8,931 bases of DNA from Porphyromonadaceae bacterium (GTDB lineage Bacteria > Bacteroidota > Bacteroidia > Bacteroidales > UBA11471). This document shows, one piece after another, positions 1 to 6,778 of the stretch. The first letter of the stretch is position 1. Each line of letters opens with the position of its first letter. Location of the stretch: NCBI GenBank assembly GCA_021199145.1, contig JAJQIP010000166.1, positions 1-8,931 of the forward strand, written 5' to 3'. A program made the position numbers and the translations under genes. The notes under the pieces are model-generated. The model made no database searches, had not been told where the DNA came from, and worked only from the letters and a program-made list of their open reading frames with translations.

Positions 1-77
1 AATTTCCCCGTAGTGACCAACAACTATATTTACAGTCAATTTGCGCAGCCTATACCCAATATGCCGAGGAGTTATGA
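1..77 (+). CDS. C-terminal tail of an unidentified upstream gene (partial)
   Basis: The frame starting at base 3 is open from the left edge to a TGA at 75-77, giving about 24 residues that end in AAYTQYAEEL. The TGA overlaps the birA ATG (74-76) as ATGA, the usual arrangement of translationally coupled genes, and this is why I prefer this frame to the frame starting at base 1, which is also open. The tail looks like an amphipathic helix. I do not recognise the family and assign no function. The tight overlap suggests that birA is cotranscribed with this gene. Confidence 0.55.
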   Translation, partial: FPRSDQQLYLQSICAAYTQYAEEL

Positions 78-820
78 AAAATCCTCTTGTAGTGTCTCTC
101 CCCGAAATCGATTCGACAAATGCTGAGATGCATCGCCGCATGTCGCTTGTACCGGATTTGCCGCATGGAACGACCGTTGTGGCGGAGTATCAAACCGCCG
201 GTCGGGGCCAACAGGGGAACCGATGGGAGTCCCAAGCCGGTATGAACCTGACCTTCACGCTGTTGTTGCGTCCCCGCTACATAACAGCGGCGCAGTCGTT
301 TATCCTCTCCCAACTTGTCTCCCTCTCGATAGTCGAGGTGTTGAGCCGTTATCTTCCGGGAACGGTGATAAAGTGGCCGAATGATATCTATTACGGGGAT
401 AGCAAATTGGCCGGAATCCTTATCGAGAATCGTCTGCAAGGGGAGACATTGGACTCTTCGATTGTGGGAATCGGGTTAAATATCAACCAACTGAGTTTTT
501 CCACCTCTCTGCCAAATCCTGTTTCGCTATCTCAAATCATAGAGCATTCCGTCGATAGGGAGGAGTTGTTGTCATTGCTTGTCGAGACCATATCCCGCAC
601 CGTGGCGGACTATATCCCCGCTGATGAAGCGGCGGTCGCTGACCGTTATCGGGCATCGCTCTATCGGGGGAAAGGCTTCTATCCCTATTTTGACCTCCTT
701 GCCCGGGAACCGATTCGGGCGGAAATTGCGGGAGTCGATTCCTCGGGGACTCTGTCGTTGCGTACAGAGAGTGGGGAGATACGCCGTTATCTTTTCAAAG
801 AGGTTCAGTATTGCCTCTGA
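74..820 (+). CDS. birA: Biotin--[acetyl-CoA-carboxylase] ligase, catalytic domain only
   Basis: This 248-residue enzyme should activate biotin with ATP to biotinyl-AMP and attach it to the target lysine of biotin carboxyl carrier proteins in the cytoplasm. The signature motifs are present: the biotin/adenylate loop GRGQQGNRW (43-51), KWPNDI with the catalytic-type lysine K100, KLAGILIE (111-118) and VGIGLNIN (131-138). A small SH3-like C-terminal domain fits about residues 197-248. The N-terminal winged-helix of E. coli BirA is missing, so this is a monofunctional ligase that should not itself repress biotin genes. A TTG at 41 would extend the frame by 11 residues, but the ATG at 74 is preferred: AGGAG lies just upstream (66-70), the family alignment begins near LPEIDSTN, and it makes an ATGA overlap with the preceding gene. 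The 143 bp gap after it suggests its transcription unit ends here. Confidence 0.94.
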   Translation: MKNPLVVSLPEIDSTNAEMHRRMSLVPDLPHGTTVVAEYQTAGRGQQGNRWESQAGMNLTFTLLLRPRYITAAQSFILSQLVSLSIVEVLSRYLPGTVIKWPNDIYYGDSKLAGILIENRLQGETLDSSIVGIGLNINQLSFSTSLPNPVSLSQIIEHSVDREELLSLLVETISRTVADYIPADEAAVADRYRASLYRGKGFYPYFDLLAREPIRAEIAGVDSSGTLSLRTESGEIRRYLFKEVQYCL

Positions 821-854
821 ATTTCGGGAAAATGTCCCTTGGGGGAACAGAGGC
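813..854. repeat. Inverted repeat around the birA stop codon, possible weak terminator
   Basis: GCCTCTG (813-819) is exactly complementary to CAGAGGC (848-854), with a 28-base loop that holds a second small stem GGGA (826-829) / TCCC (835-838). The birA TGA sits at the edge of the outer stem. No T-run follows, so it does not look like a standard intrinsic terminator on the plus strand; it might be an mRNA 3'-end structure or chance. Confidence 0.3.
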
Positions 855-904
855 CCTGCTTCAGAAATATTCCAGGTTCGGACATAGAAAATGGGTGAGA
901 GGTG

Positions 905-934
905 TTTGAATCTTCGTTTTTATGTTTATATTTG
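905..934 (+). promoter_or_regulatory. Predicted Bacteroidota sigma-ABfr promoter of the pyrH operon
   Basis: TTTG at 905-908 and TATATTTG at 927-934 match the -33 (TTTG) and -7 (TAnnTTTG) elements known from Bacteroides housekeeping promoters, separated by 18 bases. Transcription would begin a few bases after 934, leaving a leader of roughly 20-25 nt before the pyrH ATG at 964. It is the only full match I find in the intergenic regions of the window, and it lies in the longest one. The prediction rests on consensus alone. Confidence 0.65.
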
Positions 935-963
935 CAATATAGAGTAAAGAAAAAATATCCGCC

Positions 964-1674
964 ATGGTAGGACAATATAAACGAATTCTTTTGAAACTCA
1001 GCGGCGAGAGCCTTATGGGTAAGAAACAGTACGGTATCGATGAGGTGCGTCTGCAAGCATATGCGGAGCAGATAAAGGAGGTCGCCGATATGGGCATTGA
1101 GATTGCCATTGTCATAGGCGGCGGGAACATTTTCCGAGGATTGAGCGGAACTTCGCAGGGATTTGACCGAGTAAAAGGTGACCAGATGGGTATGTTGGCG
1201 ACCATCATCAACAGTCTGGCGTTGAATTCGGCTTTCGACACGCTCGGACAGCCGTCGCGGGTCTATACGGCAACAGCCATGCATCCGATAGGAGAACATT
1301 ATAGCCCTGCCCGAGCTATTGAATCGCTTCGAAAAGGAGAGATAGCCATTATTTCGGGCGGAACGGGCAATCCCTTTTTTACCACCGATACCGCTTCGGC
1401 CTTGCGGGGCGTTGAAGTGGGTGCCGATGTCATGCTCAAAGGCACACGTGTGGATGGAGTTTACACGGCCGACCCGGAGAAAGATCCGACAGCGACAAAA
1501 TTCGACAAAATTTCTTACGATGAGGTGTATACCCGTGGCTTGAAGGTCATGGACCTTACCGCCACGACCCTTTGCAAGGAGAATCATCTGCCGATTATCG
1601 TATTTGACATGGATACGGCAGGGAATCTGAAAAAGGTGGTAACGGGCGAGAATGTCGGCACGTTGGTCTATTGA
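964..1674 (+). CDS. pyrH: Uridylate kinase (UMP kinase)
   Basis: This 236-residue protein is a bacterial UMP kinase of the amino acid kinase fold, which phosphorylates UMP to UDP with ATP and controls flux to UTP, CTP and, through them, dTMP. The phosphate-binding segment KLSGESLMG (11-19), GGGNIFRG (52-59), GDQMGMLAT (72-80), GGTGNPFF and the C-terminal nucleotide-binding stretch MLKGTRVDGVYTADPEKDP are all present, and the length is that of the usual homohexameric enzyme. The ATG at 964 puts the first beta strand (YKRILLKLSG) right at the N terminus, as in the family. There is no clear Shine-Dalgarno sequence, normal for Bacteroidota. It is the first gene behind the predicted promoter and is followed after 35 nt by frr, a very common pairing in bacteria. 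Confidence 0.97.
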   Translation: MVGQYKRILLKLSGESLMGKKQYGIDEVRLQAYAEQIKEVADMGIEIAIVIGGGNIFRGLSGTSQGFDRVKGDQMGMLATIINSLALNSAFDTLGQPSRVYTATAMHPIGEHYSPARAIESLRKGEIAIISGGTGNPFFTTDTASALRGVEVGADVMLKGTRVDGVYTADPEKDPTATKFDKISYDEVYTRGLKVMDLTATTLCKENHLPIIVFDMDTAGNLKKVVTGENVGTLVY

Positions 1675-1709
1675 CTTATTGATGCGAAACCAATCTTATT
1701 TCATATACC

Positions 1710-2270
1710 ATGATTGATATAAAAACTTACGTGAAGGATGCTGAGGAAAAGATGGAGATGAGTCTCTCTTTTCTCGATGATGCTTTGGCTTCGATACGGG
1801 CGGGAAAAGCCAATCCCCGTCTGCTCGACCAGATACGGATTAACTATTATGGCAGTGTCGTTCCCCTCAACAATGTGGCCACTATCTCCACACCGGATGC
1901 CAGGACAATATCCATACAACCGTGGGAAAAGAGCCTTAGCAAAGAGATAGAAAAGACCTTGCAAAATTCTGAAATCGGCATTACGCCTGAAAATAACGGG
2001 GAAGTTATCCTTCTGCGTATTCCACCCCTTACGGAGGAGCGTCGTAAAATGTTGGTAAAACAGGCCAAACAGGAGGCAGAGAACGCTAAAATGAGTGTAC
2101 GCAACGCCCGTCGGGATTCCATCGACGGCCTGAAAAAGGCCATCAAGGAGGGTTTGCCCGAGGATATGGAAAAGGACGGGGAGGCGGAAGTGCAGAAGGT
2201 GCATGACCGTTATATCAAGAAGATTGATGATATTTTTGCGGCCAAGGAGAAAGAAATCCTTACCGTATAG
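1710..2270 (+). CDS. frr: Ribosome recycling factor
   Basis: This 186-residue protein matches ribosome recycling factor almost residue for residue in length (185 in E. coli). With EF-G it splits the post-termination 70S complex so that subunits can be reused. Domain I, the three-helix bundle, is formed by about residues 1-30 and 105-186; the small beta-rich domain II lies between, with ASIRAGKANPRLLD (27-40), the YYGSVVPLNNVATIS region and IPPLTEERR (104-112). The conserved arginine cluster RNARRD (131-136) corresponds to the region of E. coli Arg132, important for ribosome binding. No alternative start is needed. It lies 35 nt after pyrH and 32 nt before the preferred rsgA start, with no promoter visible on either side, so it is probably expressed from the pyrH promoter. 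Confidence 0.97.
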   Translation: MIDIKTYVKDAEEKMEMSLSFLDDALASIRAGKANPRLLDQIRINYYGSVVPLNNVATISTPDARTISIQPWEKSLSKEIEKTLQNSEIGITPENNGEVILLRIPPLTEERRKMLVKQAKQEAENAKMSVRNARRDSIDGLKKAIKEGLPEDMEKDGEAEVQKVHDRYIKKIDDIFAAKEKEILTV

Positions 2271-2302
2271 AGAGAAGACGGGAAGGAGTGCCTGAGAAGG
2301 AG

Positions 2303-3238
2303 ATGCGGCACGGGTTGGTCATAAAAAACACAGGAAGTTGGTATCAGGTGAAAACTGATGACGGTACCTTCATCGAATGTAAAATCAAGGGAAACTTCAG
2401 GTTAAAGGGAATCCGCACGACCAATCCTGTGGCGGTCGGTGATAGGGTGAATATTGAGGAGAACAGCGAAGGAACAGCCTTTATCGTCTCTATTGATTCT
2501 CGGGAAAATTACATTATCCGCAAGGCTTCCAATCTTTCGAAAGAGGCGCATATCTTGGCGGCCAATATTGACCAAGCCCTATTGCTGGTCACGGTGAATT
2601 ACCCGCAAACCAACCTTATTTTCATTGACCGGTTTCTCGCTACGGCGGAAGCCTATCGTGTCCCTGTGCGGTTGGTGTTCAACAAGACCGATCTTTACGA
2701 TGCAGGTGACAAGGAACTATTGCGGGGACTTATCAATCTCTATGATTATATCGGATACCCCTGTTCCCCTGTATCGGCAGTTACCGGGGAGGGGATGGAG
2801 CGTTTACGGGAAGAGTTGAGGTGTAAGGTGTCGTTGCTTGCCGGAAATTCGGGTGTAGGAAAATCGTCGCTTATCAACTTTTTCCTACCCGAACTTCATT
2901 TAAGGACGGGGAACATTTCGCATCTATACCATAAGGGGATGCATACGACGACATTCTCCGAGATGTATCCCTTACCGGAAGGGGGATACCTCATCGATAC
3001 CCCGGGAGTTAAGGGATTCGGCACCATCGATTTCGCTCCGGAGGAGGTGTCGCACTTTTTCCCGGAGATTTTCAAATTTTCCCGGGAATGCCGTTTCGGA
3101 AACTGCACCCATCGCCACGAGCCGGGGTGTGCCGTATTACAGGCTTTGGAAGAGCATCGTATCAGTGAGTCACGCTATGCGAGCTATTTGAGTATTATGA
3201 GCGACAGCACTGCCGGTAAATACCGTTTGGGTGATTAA
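2303..3238 (+). CDS. rsgA: Ribosome small-subunit-dependent GTPase A
   Basis: RsgA (YjeQ/YloQ family) is a GTPase that checks late maturation of the 30S subunit. The 311-residue protein has an N-terminal OB fold (about 1-65), then the circularly permuted G domain typical of the family: G4 NKTD (127-130), G5-like SAVTGEG, then G1 GNSGVGKSS (about 182-190) and G3 DTPG (232-235). A C-terminal zinc knuckle follows with the pattern C-x4-C-x-H-x5-C (C263, C268, H270, C276) and a short helix. An in-frame GTG at 2288 would add five residues; I prefer the ATG at 2303 because the product then begins MRHGLVIKNTGSW, close to the usual family start, but both are purine-rich upstream and the choice is not certain. 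It lies between frr and thyA, 13 nt before thyA. Confidence 0.95.
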   Translation: MRHGLVIKNTGSWYQVKTDDGTFIECKIKGNFRLKGIRTTNPVAVGDRVNIEENSEGTAFIVSIDSRENYIIRKASNLSKEAHILAANIDQALLLVTVNYPQTNLIFIDRFLATAEAYRVPVRLVFNKTDLYDAGDKELLRGLINLYDYIGYPCSPVSAVTGEGMERLREELRCKVSLLAGNSGVGKSSLINFFLPELHLRTGNISHLYHKGMHTTTFSEMYPLPEGGYLIDTPGVKGFGTIDFAPEEVSHFFPEIFKFSRECRFGNCTHRHEPGCAVLQALEEHRISESRYASYLSIMSDSTAGKYRLGD

Positions 3239-3251
3239 TAATGTATAAGCG

Positions 3252-4046
3252 ATGAAACAATATCTTGACCTTTTGAAGCGGGTTCTCGATGAGGGTGTCG
3301 AGAAGTCCGACCGTACCGGTACCGGTACAATCAGTATTTTCGGACATCAGATGCGCTTTAATCTGGAGGAGGGGTTCCCTCTGCTTACGACAAAGAAACT
3401 GCATTTGAAATCGATTATATATGAGTTGTTGTGGTTTCTCAAGGGAGATACCAATGTGAAATATCTGCAGGAGAACGGTGTCCGTATATGGAATGAATGG
3501 GCCGATGCCGACGGAGATTTGGGACATATTTATGGATATCAGTGGCGGTCGTGGCCCGATTACGACGGAGGATATATCGACCAGATTTCCGAAGCGGTAG
3601 AGACGATAAAACATAATCCCTCTTCCCGGCGCATTATTGTCAGTGAGTGGAATGTGGCTGACCTCAAGAGGATGAATCTGCCTCCTTGCCATGCTTTTTT
3701 TCAATTTTATGTGGCCAACGGACGGCTCAGTCTGCAACTTTATCAGCGGAGTGCCGATATTTTTCTGGGGGTTCCGTTCAACATCGCCTCTTATGCCCTG
3801 CTGCTCATGATGATGGCGCAAGTTACCGGGTTGAAGGCGGGAGATTTTGTGCATACACTTGGAGATGCCCATATATACCTGAATCATCTCGACCAGGTGC
3901 ATTTGCAGTTGAGCCGAGAGCCACGGCCGTTGCCGCAGATGATTCTCGACCCTAATGTGAAGTCCATTTTCGATTTCACCTACGACAGTTTCACGCTTAC
4001 GGGGTATGACCCGCATCCCCATATCAAGGGCGTTGTCGCCGTGTAA
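3252..4046 (+). CDS. thyA: Thymidylate synthase
   Basis: The enzyme methylates dUMP to dTMP with 5,10-methylenetetrahydrofolate, releasing dihydrofolate, and is the only de novo source of dTMP where ThyX is absent. The protein has 264 residues, the same as E. coli ThyA, and aligns without gaps at the key sites: R21 of the phosphate loop (RTGTGT), R126 and R127 from the partner subunit, the nucleophile C146 in LPPCHAFFQF, R166-S167-A168-D169 for substrate phosphate and base binding, N177, and H207/Y209 in GDAHIYLNHLDQV. The C terminus VVAV matches the mobile tail that closes over the active site (PVAI in E. coli). It starts 13 nt after rsgA and ends 10 nt before folA, so it is almost surely cotranscribed with folA. 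Confidence 0.98.
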   Translation: MKQYLDLLKRVLDEGVEKSDRTGTGTISIFGHQMRFNLEEGFPLLTTKKLHLKSIIYELLWFLKGDTNVKYLQENGVRIWNEWADADGDLGHIYGYQWRSWPDYDGGYIDQISEAVETIKHNPSSRRIIVSEWNVADLKRMNLPPCHAFFQFYVANGRLSLQLYQRSADIFLGVPFNIASYALLLMMMAQVTGLKAGDFVHTLGDAHIYLNHLDQVHLQLSREPRPLPQMILDPNVKSIFDFTYDSFTLTGYDPHPHIKGVVAV

Positions 4047-4056
4047 TCTTGCTAAT

Positions 4057-4551
4057 ATGAAAAATCTCTCCCTTATAGCTGCCGTAGCCTCCAACGGGGC
4101 CATCGGTAAAGATAACGGTTTGTTGTGCCATCTTCCTCAGGATTTGAAGCACTTCAAGAGCTTGACCGTAGGTCATACGGTCATTATGGGGCGGCGAACG
4201 TTCGAGTCGTTGCCGGGTGGCCCTCTGCCCAAGCGACGTAATGTGGTGCTCTCGTCCCATCCCGAATCGTTGCCGACTTCGGTCTCGGCTTTTTCCTCAT
4301 GGTCGGAGGTGTTGTCGGCCTTTGCCGGGGAGGAGGAACTCTTTGTGATAGGAGGGGCTACCCTTTATAATTTGGCGATTGCTGATGCACAACGGTTATA
4401 TATCACTGAAATACATCATGAATTTAGGGATGCCGATACGTTTTTCCCTGCTATAGATTCTTCACTTTGGAGGGAAATCGAACGGGAAGATTTTCCCTCG
4501 GATGAGAGACATGCCTATCCCTATTCGTTTGTCACGTATGAGCGTTGCTGA
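4057..4551 (+). CDS. folA: Dihydrofolate reductase
   Basis: This 164-residue enzyme reduces dihydrofolate to tetrahydrofolate with NADPH, regenerating the cofactor oxidised by the neighbouring ThyA; it is the trimethoprim target. Family landmarks by E. coli position: IG at 16-17 (14-15), the substrate-protonating acid D29 (Asp27) in LPQDLKHFK, GRRTFESLP (45-53) for NADPH, R60 (Arg57) that holds the folate glutamate, IGG (98-100; Gly95-Gly96) and T117 (Thr113). The residue at the Trp22 position of E. coli is a cysteine, C24. A GTG at 4006 would extend the frame 17 codons into thyA, but those codons show no family similarity and the ATG at 4057, 10 nt after the thyA stop, gives the expected N terminus MKNLSLIAAVASNGAIG. 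It is the last gene before the convergent terminator. Confidence 0.95.
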   Translation: MKNLSLIAAVASNGAIGKDNGLLCHLPQDLKHFKSLTVGHTVIMGRRTFESLPGGPLPKRRNVVLSSHPESLPTSVSAFSSWSEVLSAFAGEEELFVIGGATLYNLAIADAQRLYITEIHHEFRDADTFFPAIDSSLWREIEREDFPSDERHAYPYSFVTYERC

Positions 4552-4570
4552 TAGGAAATTATAGAAAAAT

Positions 4571-4604
4571 AAAAAAGAGGCGCTGTGAAAGCGTCTCTTT
4601 TTTT
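4571..4604. terminator. Bidirectional intrinsic terminator between folA and dsbD
   Basis: AGAGGCGCT (4576-4584) pairs with AGCGTCTCT (4590-4598), nine pairs with one G-T wobble, around a five-base loop GTGAA. It is preceded by a run of A (4571-4576) and followed by a run of T (4598-4604), so each strand shows a hairpin followed by a U-tract in RNA. It lies 19 bases after the folA stop and 23 bases beyond the dsbD stop, which fits termination of both convergent units. Confidence 0.88.
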
Positions 4605-4627
4605 ATGAATAAACTTAAGGGTTATCC

Positions 4628-6730
4628 TTATTTCTTTTCGGCATGGAATACTTTCAGCCCGTTTTTCAAGAATTGCAGATAGGCGGGAACATCCTCTTTG
4701 TAAGAGTAGGAGGGACCTACCGGATCGCCATTCGTATCAAGCAGGATATAGAACGGTTGGGCATTCGCTCCGAATTTGTGCCGTTGCAGGTAACTCCACC
4801 GGTCACCTACCGTATACAAGGTACGGGTTTTTCCGTACTCTTCAATCTTTACGGGTTCGGAAAGAGATTCCTTATCGTCCACCATGAGGGAGATGAGCAC
4901 ATAGTCGTTTTCGATGATATCTTTTACGGCAGGGTCAGTCCATACAGCAGCCTCCATCTTCCGACAATTCACGCAACCATATCCTGAAAAGTCAATCAGG
5001 ACAGGTTTGTTTACTTTGCGGGCATAGGCCATACCTTCGTCATAGTCTAAAAACGCAGCATGAACCTCATCTTTGTACAGGTTGAAATCCTGGGTCGACA
5101 ACGGGGGCGCAAAAGCACTGATGGCTTTGAGCGGAGCTCCCCAAAGGCCCGGTACCATATAGAGGGCGAAGGCCAATGAAATCATCGCCAGGAAAAGACG
5201 GGGTACGGAGAGGCTTTGTGTCTCGCTATCGTGTGAGAAACGTAATTTTCCCAACAAATAGATTCCCAACAGGGCGAAGATGATAATCCATAGGGCGACA
5301 AATGTCTCTCGATCGAGGATGTGCCACCCATAGGCCAAATCAGCTACAGAGAGGAATTTGAGGGCAAACGCCAATTCGAGGAAGGCCAGGACTATCTTTA
5401 CAGAATTGAGCCAACCTCCCGAACGAGGCAAGGACTGCAGCATCGAGGGGAAGATGGCAAATACGGCAAAGGGAATGGCCAGTGCCAATGCAAAGCCGAA
5501 CATGCCGACAGCCGGACCGATGGCCATGCCCATGGAAGCAGCCTGTACCAACAGTGTCCCGATGATAGGACCGGTGCAGGAGAATGAAACCAGAGCCAAG
5601 GTAAATGCCATAAAGAAGATACTCAACAAACCGCTTGTCGAGTCGGCCTTACTGTCCAATTTGGTCGTCCAAGAGGCTGGGAGAGTCAGTTCGAAGGCTC
5701 CGAAGAAAGAGACGGCAAATACCACCAACAAGGCAAAGAAGAGAATGTTGAATATGGCGTTAGTCGCCAGACTGTTCAAGGCACTTGCCCCGAAAATCGC
5801 CGTGATGAGCAATCCCAATCCTACATAGATAACGATAATGGCCAGACCGTAAATGATGGCATCCCGTATGGAACGGCCCCGGTTGTTGGAGCGTTTCAAG
5901 AAGAAGCTGACCGTCATAGGTATCATCGGCCATACGCAGGGGGTAAGCAGAGCCAATAGACCTCCTATGAATCCCGAAAAGAAGAGGAACCACAGCGAGG
6001 TATCGCTGGCCGCAACCGTTTCACCCCGAGCCTGTAACTTGTCAATGACGGGAGTCCACAAATCAATTTCGGCCGTCGGTTCCGTTACCGTCTCATTGGG
6101 TACAACCGATTCAACCTGTTCGGGAATGACCGGTTTTGTTTCCGTCTGTTCCGGGACTTGTTCTACAGGGGGGACAACGGCATTATTTTTTTTTTCGGCC
6201 GGTTGTTGGGAAACCGTCTCTTTGGGGGTTGTCTCTTTAGCGGCAGGTGTCGCGACAGCCGCTAAATCGGCGGCAGACAATCCCTCTCCGGTAAATTCAA
6301 ATTCTTCGTTAGTCGGGGGGAGGCAGGACTGGTCGTTGCAGCACATATAGCGCAAATACCCTTTTACCGTAAAGGTCTCTCCTGTTATTTTGATGCGTTG
6401 TACGAAAGTAACCTCCTTTTCATACCAGTTCAGCTCCATGTCGAATGTCTCATCGTATTTGGTGATTAACTCCGACGGGGAGGTAACTTCTCCTGACAGT
6501 TCGGCTCCTTCGACTGTAGTGAAGGTAAAAGAGGTGGGGTTAGGACCGTCTTCGGGAATATGCAGGCCATAGACATGCCAATGGTCATCGATTTGGGCGG
6601 TGAATTGCAACTCTTTTTCTGTTTTTGATACATCGGTCATTGAGAATTTCCAATGTACCGGATCTTGCATTTGCGCTTTACCTGTCCCAAAAGCACATAG
6701 TAAGGTTAATAGGATAATGAGGTTTTTCAT
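4628..6730 (-). CDS. dsbD: Thiol:disulfide interchange protein DsbD (inner-membrane thiol reductase)
   Basis: DsbD carries electrons from cytoplasmic thioredoxin across the inner membrane to periplasmic thiol proteins and cytochrome c maturation factors. The 700-residue protein has the whole architecture: a signal peptide (1 to about 20, MKNLIILLTLL then GKAQ), an N-terminal immunoglobulin-like domain with cysteines C130, C131 and C136 in YMCCNDQSCLPP, a Pro/Thr/Glu/Val-rich linker (about 155-225), a membrane domain of about eight helices (245-530) with the redox pair C265 in LLTPCVWPMIP and C385 in SFSCTGPIIG, and a C-terminal thioredoxin domain with C586-V-N-C589 and the likely cis-proline P659 in NAQPF. 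Two adjacent Cys in the N-terminal domain are odd. An A10 run interrupts the linker codons (6186-6195). It lies 48 nt downstream of the barrel gene and ends at the shared terminator. Confidence 0.93.
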   Translation of the reverse strand: MKNLIILLTLLCAFGTGKAQMQDPVHWKFSMTDVSKTEKELQFTAQIDDHWHVYGLHIPEDGPNPTSFTFTTVEGAELSGEVTSPSELITKYDETFDMELNWYEKEVTFVQRIKITGETFTVKGYLRYMCCNDQSCLPPTNEEFEFTGEGLSAADLAAVATPAAKETTPKETVSQQPAEKKNNAVVPPVEQVPEQTETKPVIPEQVESVVPNETVTEPTAEIDLWTPVIDKLQARGETVAASDTSLWFLFFSGFIGGLLALLTPCVWPMIPMTVSFFLKRSNNRGRSIRDAIIYGLAIIVIYVGLGLLITAIFGASALNSLATNAIFNILFFALLVVFAVSFFGAFELTLPASWTTKLDSKADSTSGLLSIFFMAFTLALVSFSCTGPIIGTLLVQAASMGMAIGPAVGMFGFALALAIPFAVFAIFPSMLQSLPRSGGWLNSVKIVLAFLELAFALKFLSVADLAYGWHILDRETFVALWIIIFALLGIYLLGKLRFSHDSETQSLSVPRLFLAMISLAFALYMVPGLWGAPLKAISAFAPPLSTQDFNLYKDEVHAAFLDYDEGMAYARKVNKPVLIDFSGYGCVNCRKMEAAVWTDPAVKDIIENDYVLISLMVDDKESLSEPVKIEEYGKTRTLYTVGDRWSYLQRHKFGANAQPFYILLDTNGDPVGPSYSYKEDVPAYLQFLKNGLKVFHAEKK
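6186..6195 (-). repeat. A10 homopolymer inside the dsbD linker
   Basis: Ten T on the plus strand, read as GAA AAA AAA AAT in dsbD (codons 179-182). It is the longest single-base run I see inside a coding region of the window. One base more gives an immediate TAA; one base fewer gives TAG after a few codons. Confidence 0.9.
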
Positions 6731-6778
6731 TGTTTGTTAGGTTATTTCTGTTTATAGCTCCTGACCGGAGGCGAAGAT

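Noticed and set aside
1..129. Open frame from base 1 to a TGA at 127-129 as the upstream gene
   Set aside because: It would overlap birA by 56 bases, while the alternative frame ends in a clean ATGA overlap with the birA start.
805..1587. 260-codon open frame on the minus strand across the birA end and pyrH
   Set aside because: It lies antisense to the well-conserved pyrH and would cover the predicted promoter; no family features are seen.
3313..3328. 16-base perfect palindrome of overlapping ACCGGT units
   Set aside because: It is fully explained by the codons for the conserved RTGTGT phosphate loop of ThyA.
3195..4103. 302-codon open frame on the minus strand opposite thyA
   Set aside because: It mirrors all of thyA, whose 264 residues align with the enzyme at every catalytic site. 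The antisense product has no recognisable motif and crosses into rsgA and folA.
5358..6350. Two plus-strand open frames (5358-5828 and 5853-6350) opposite dsbD
   Set aside because: They are shadows of codon bias in dsbD. Their low-complexity content simply mirrors the dsbD membrane domain and its linker.
6756..6772. Small hairpin (GCTCC / GGAGGC) between the barrel gene and dsbD
   Set aside because: Only four or five pairs with no T-run follow; too weak to call a terminator or regulatory element.
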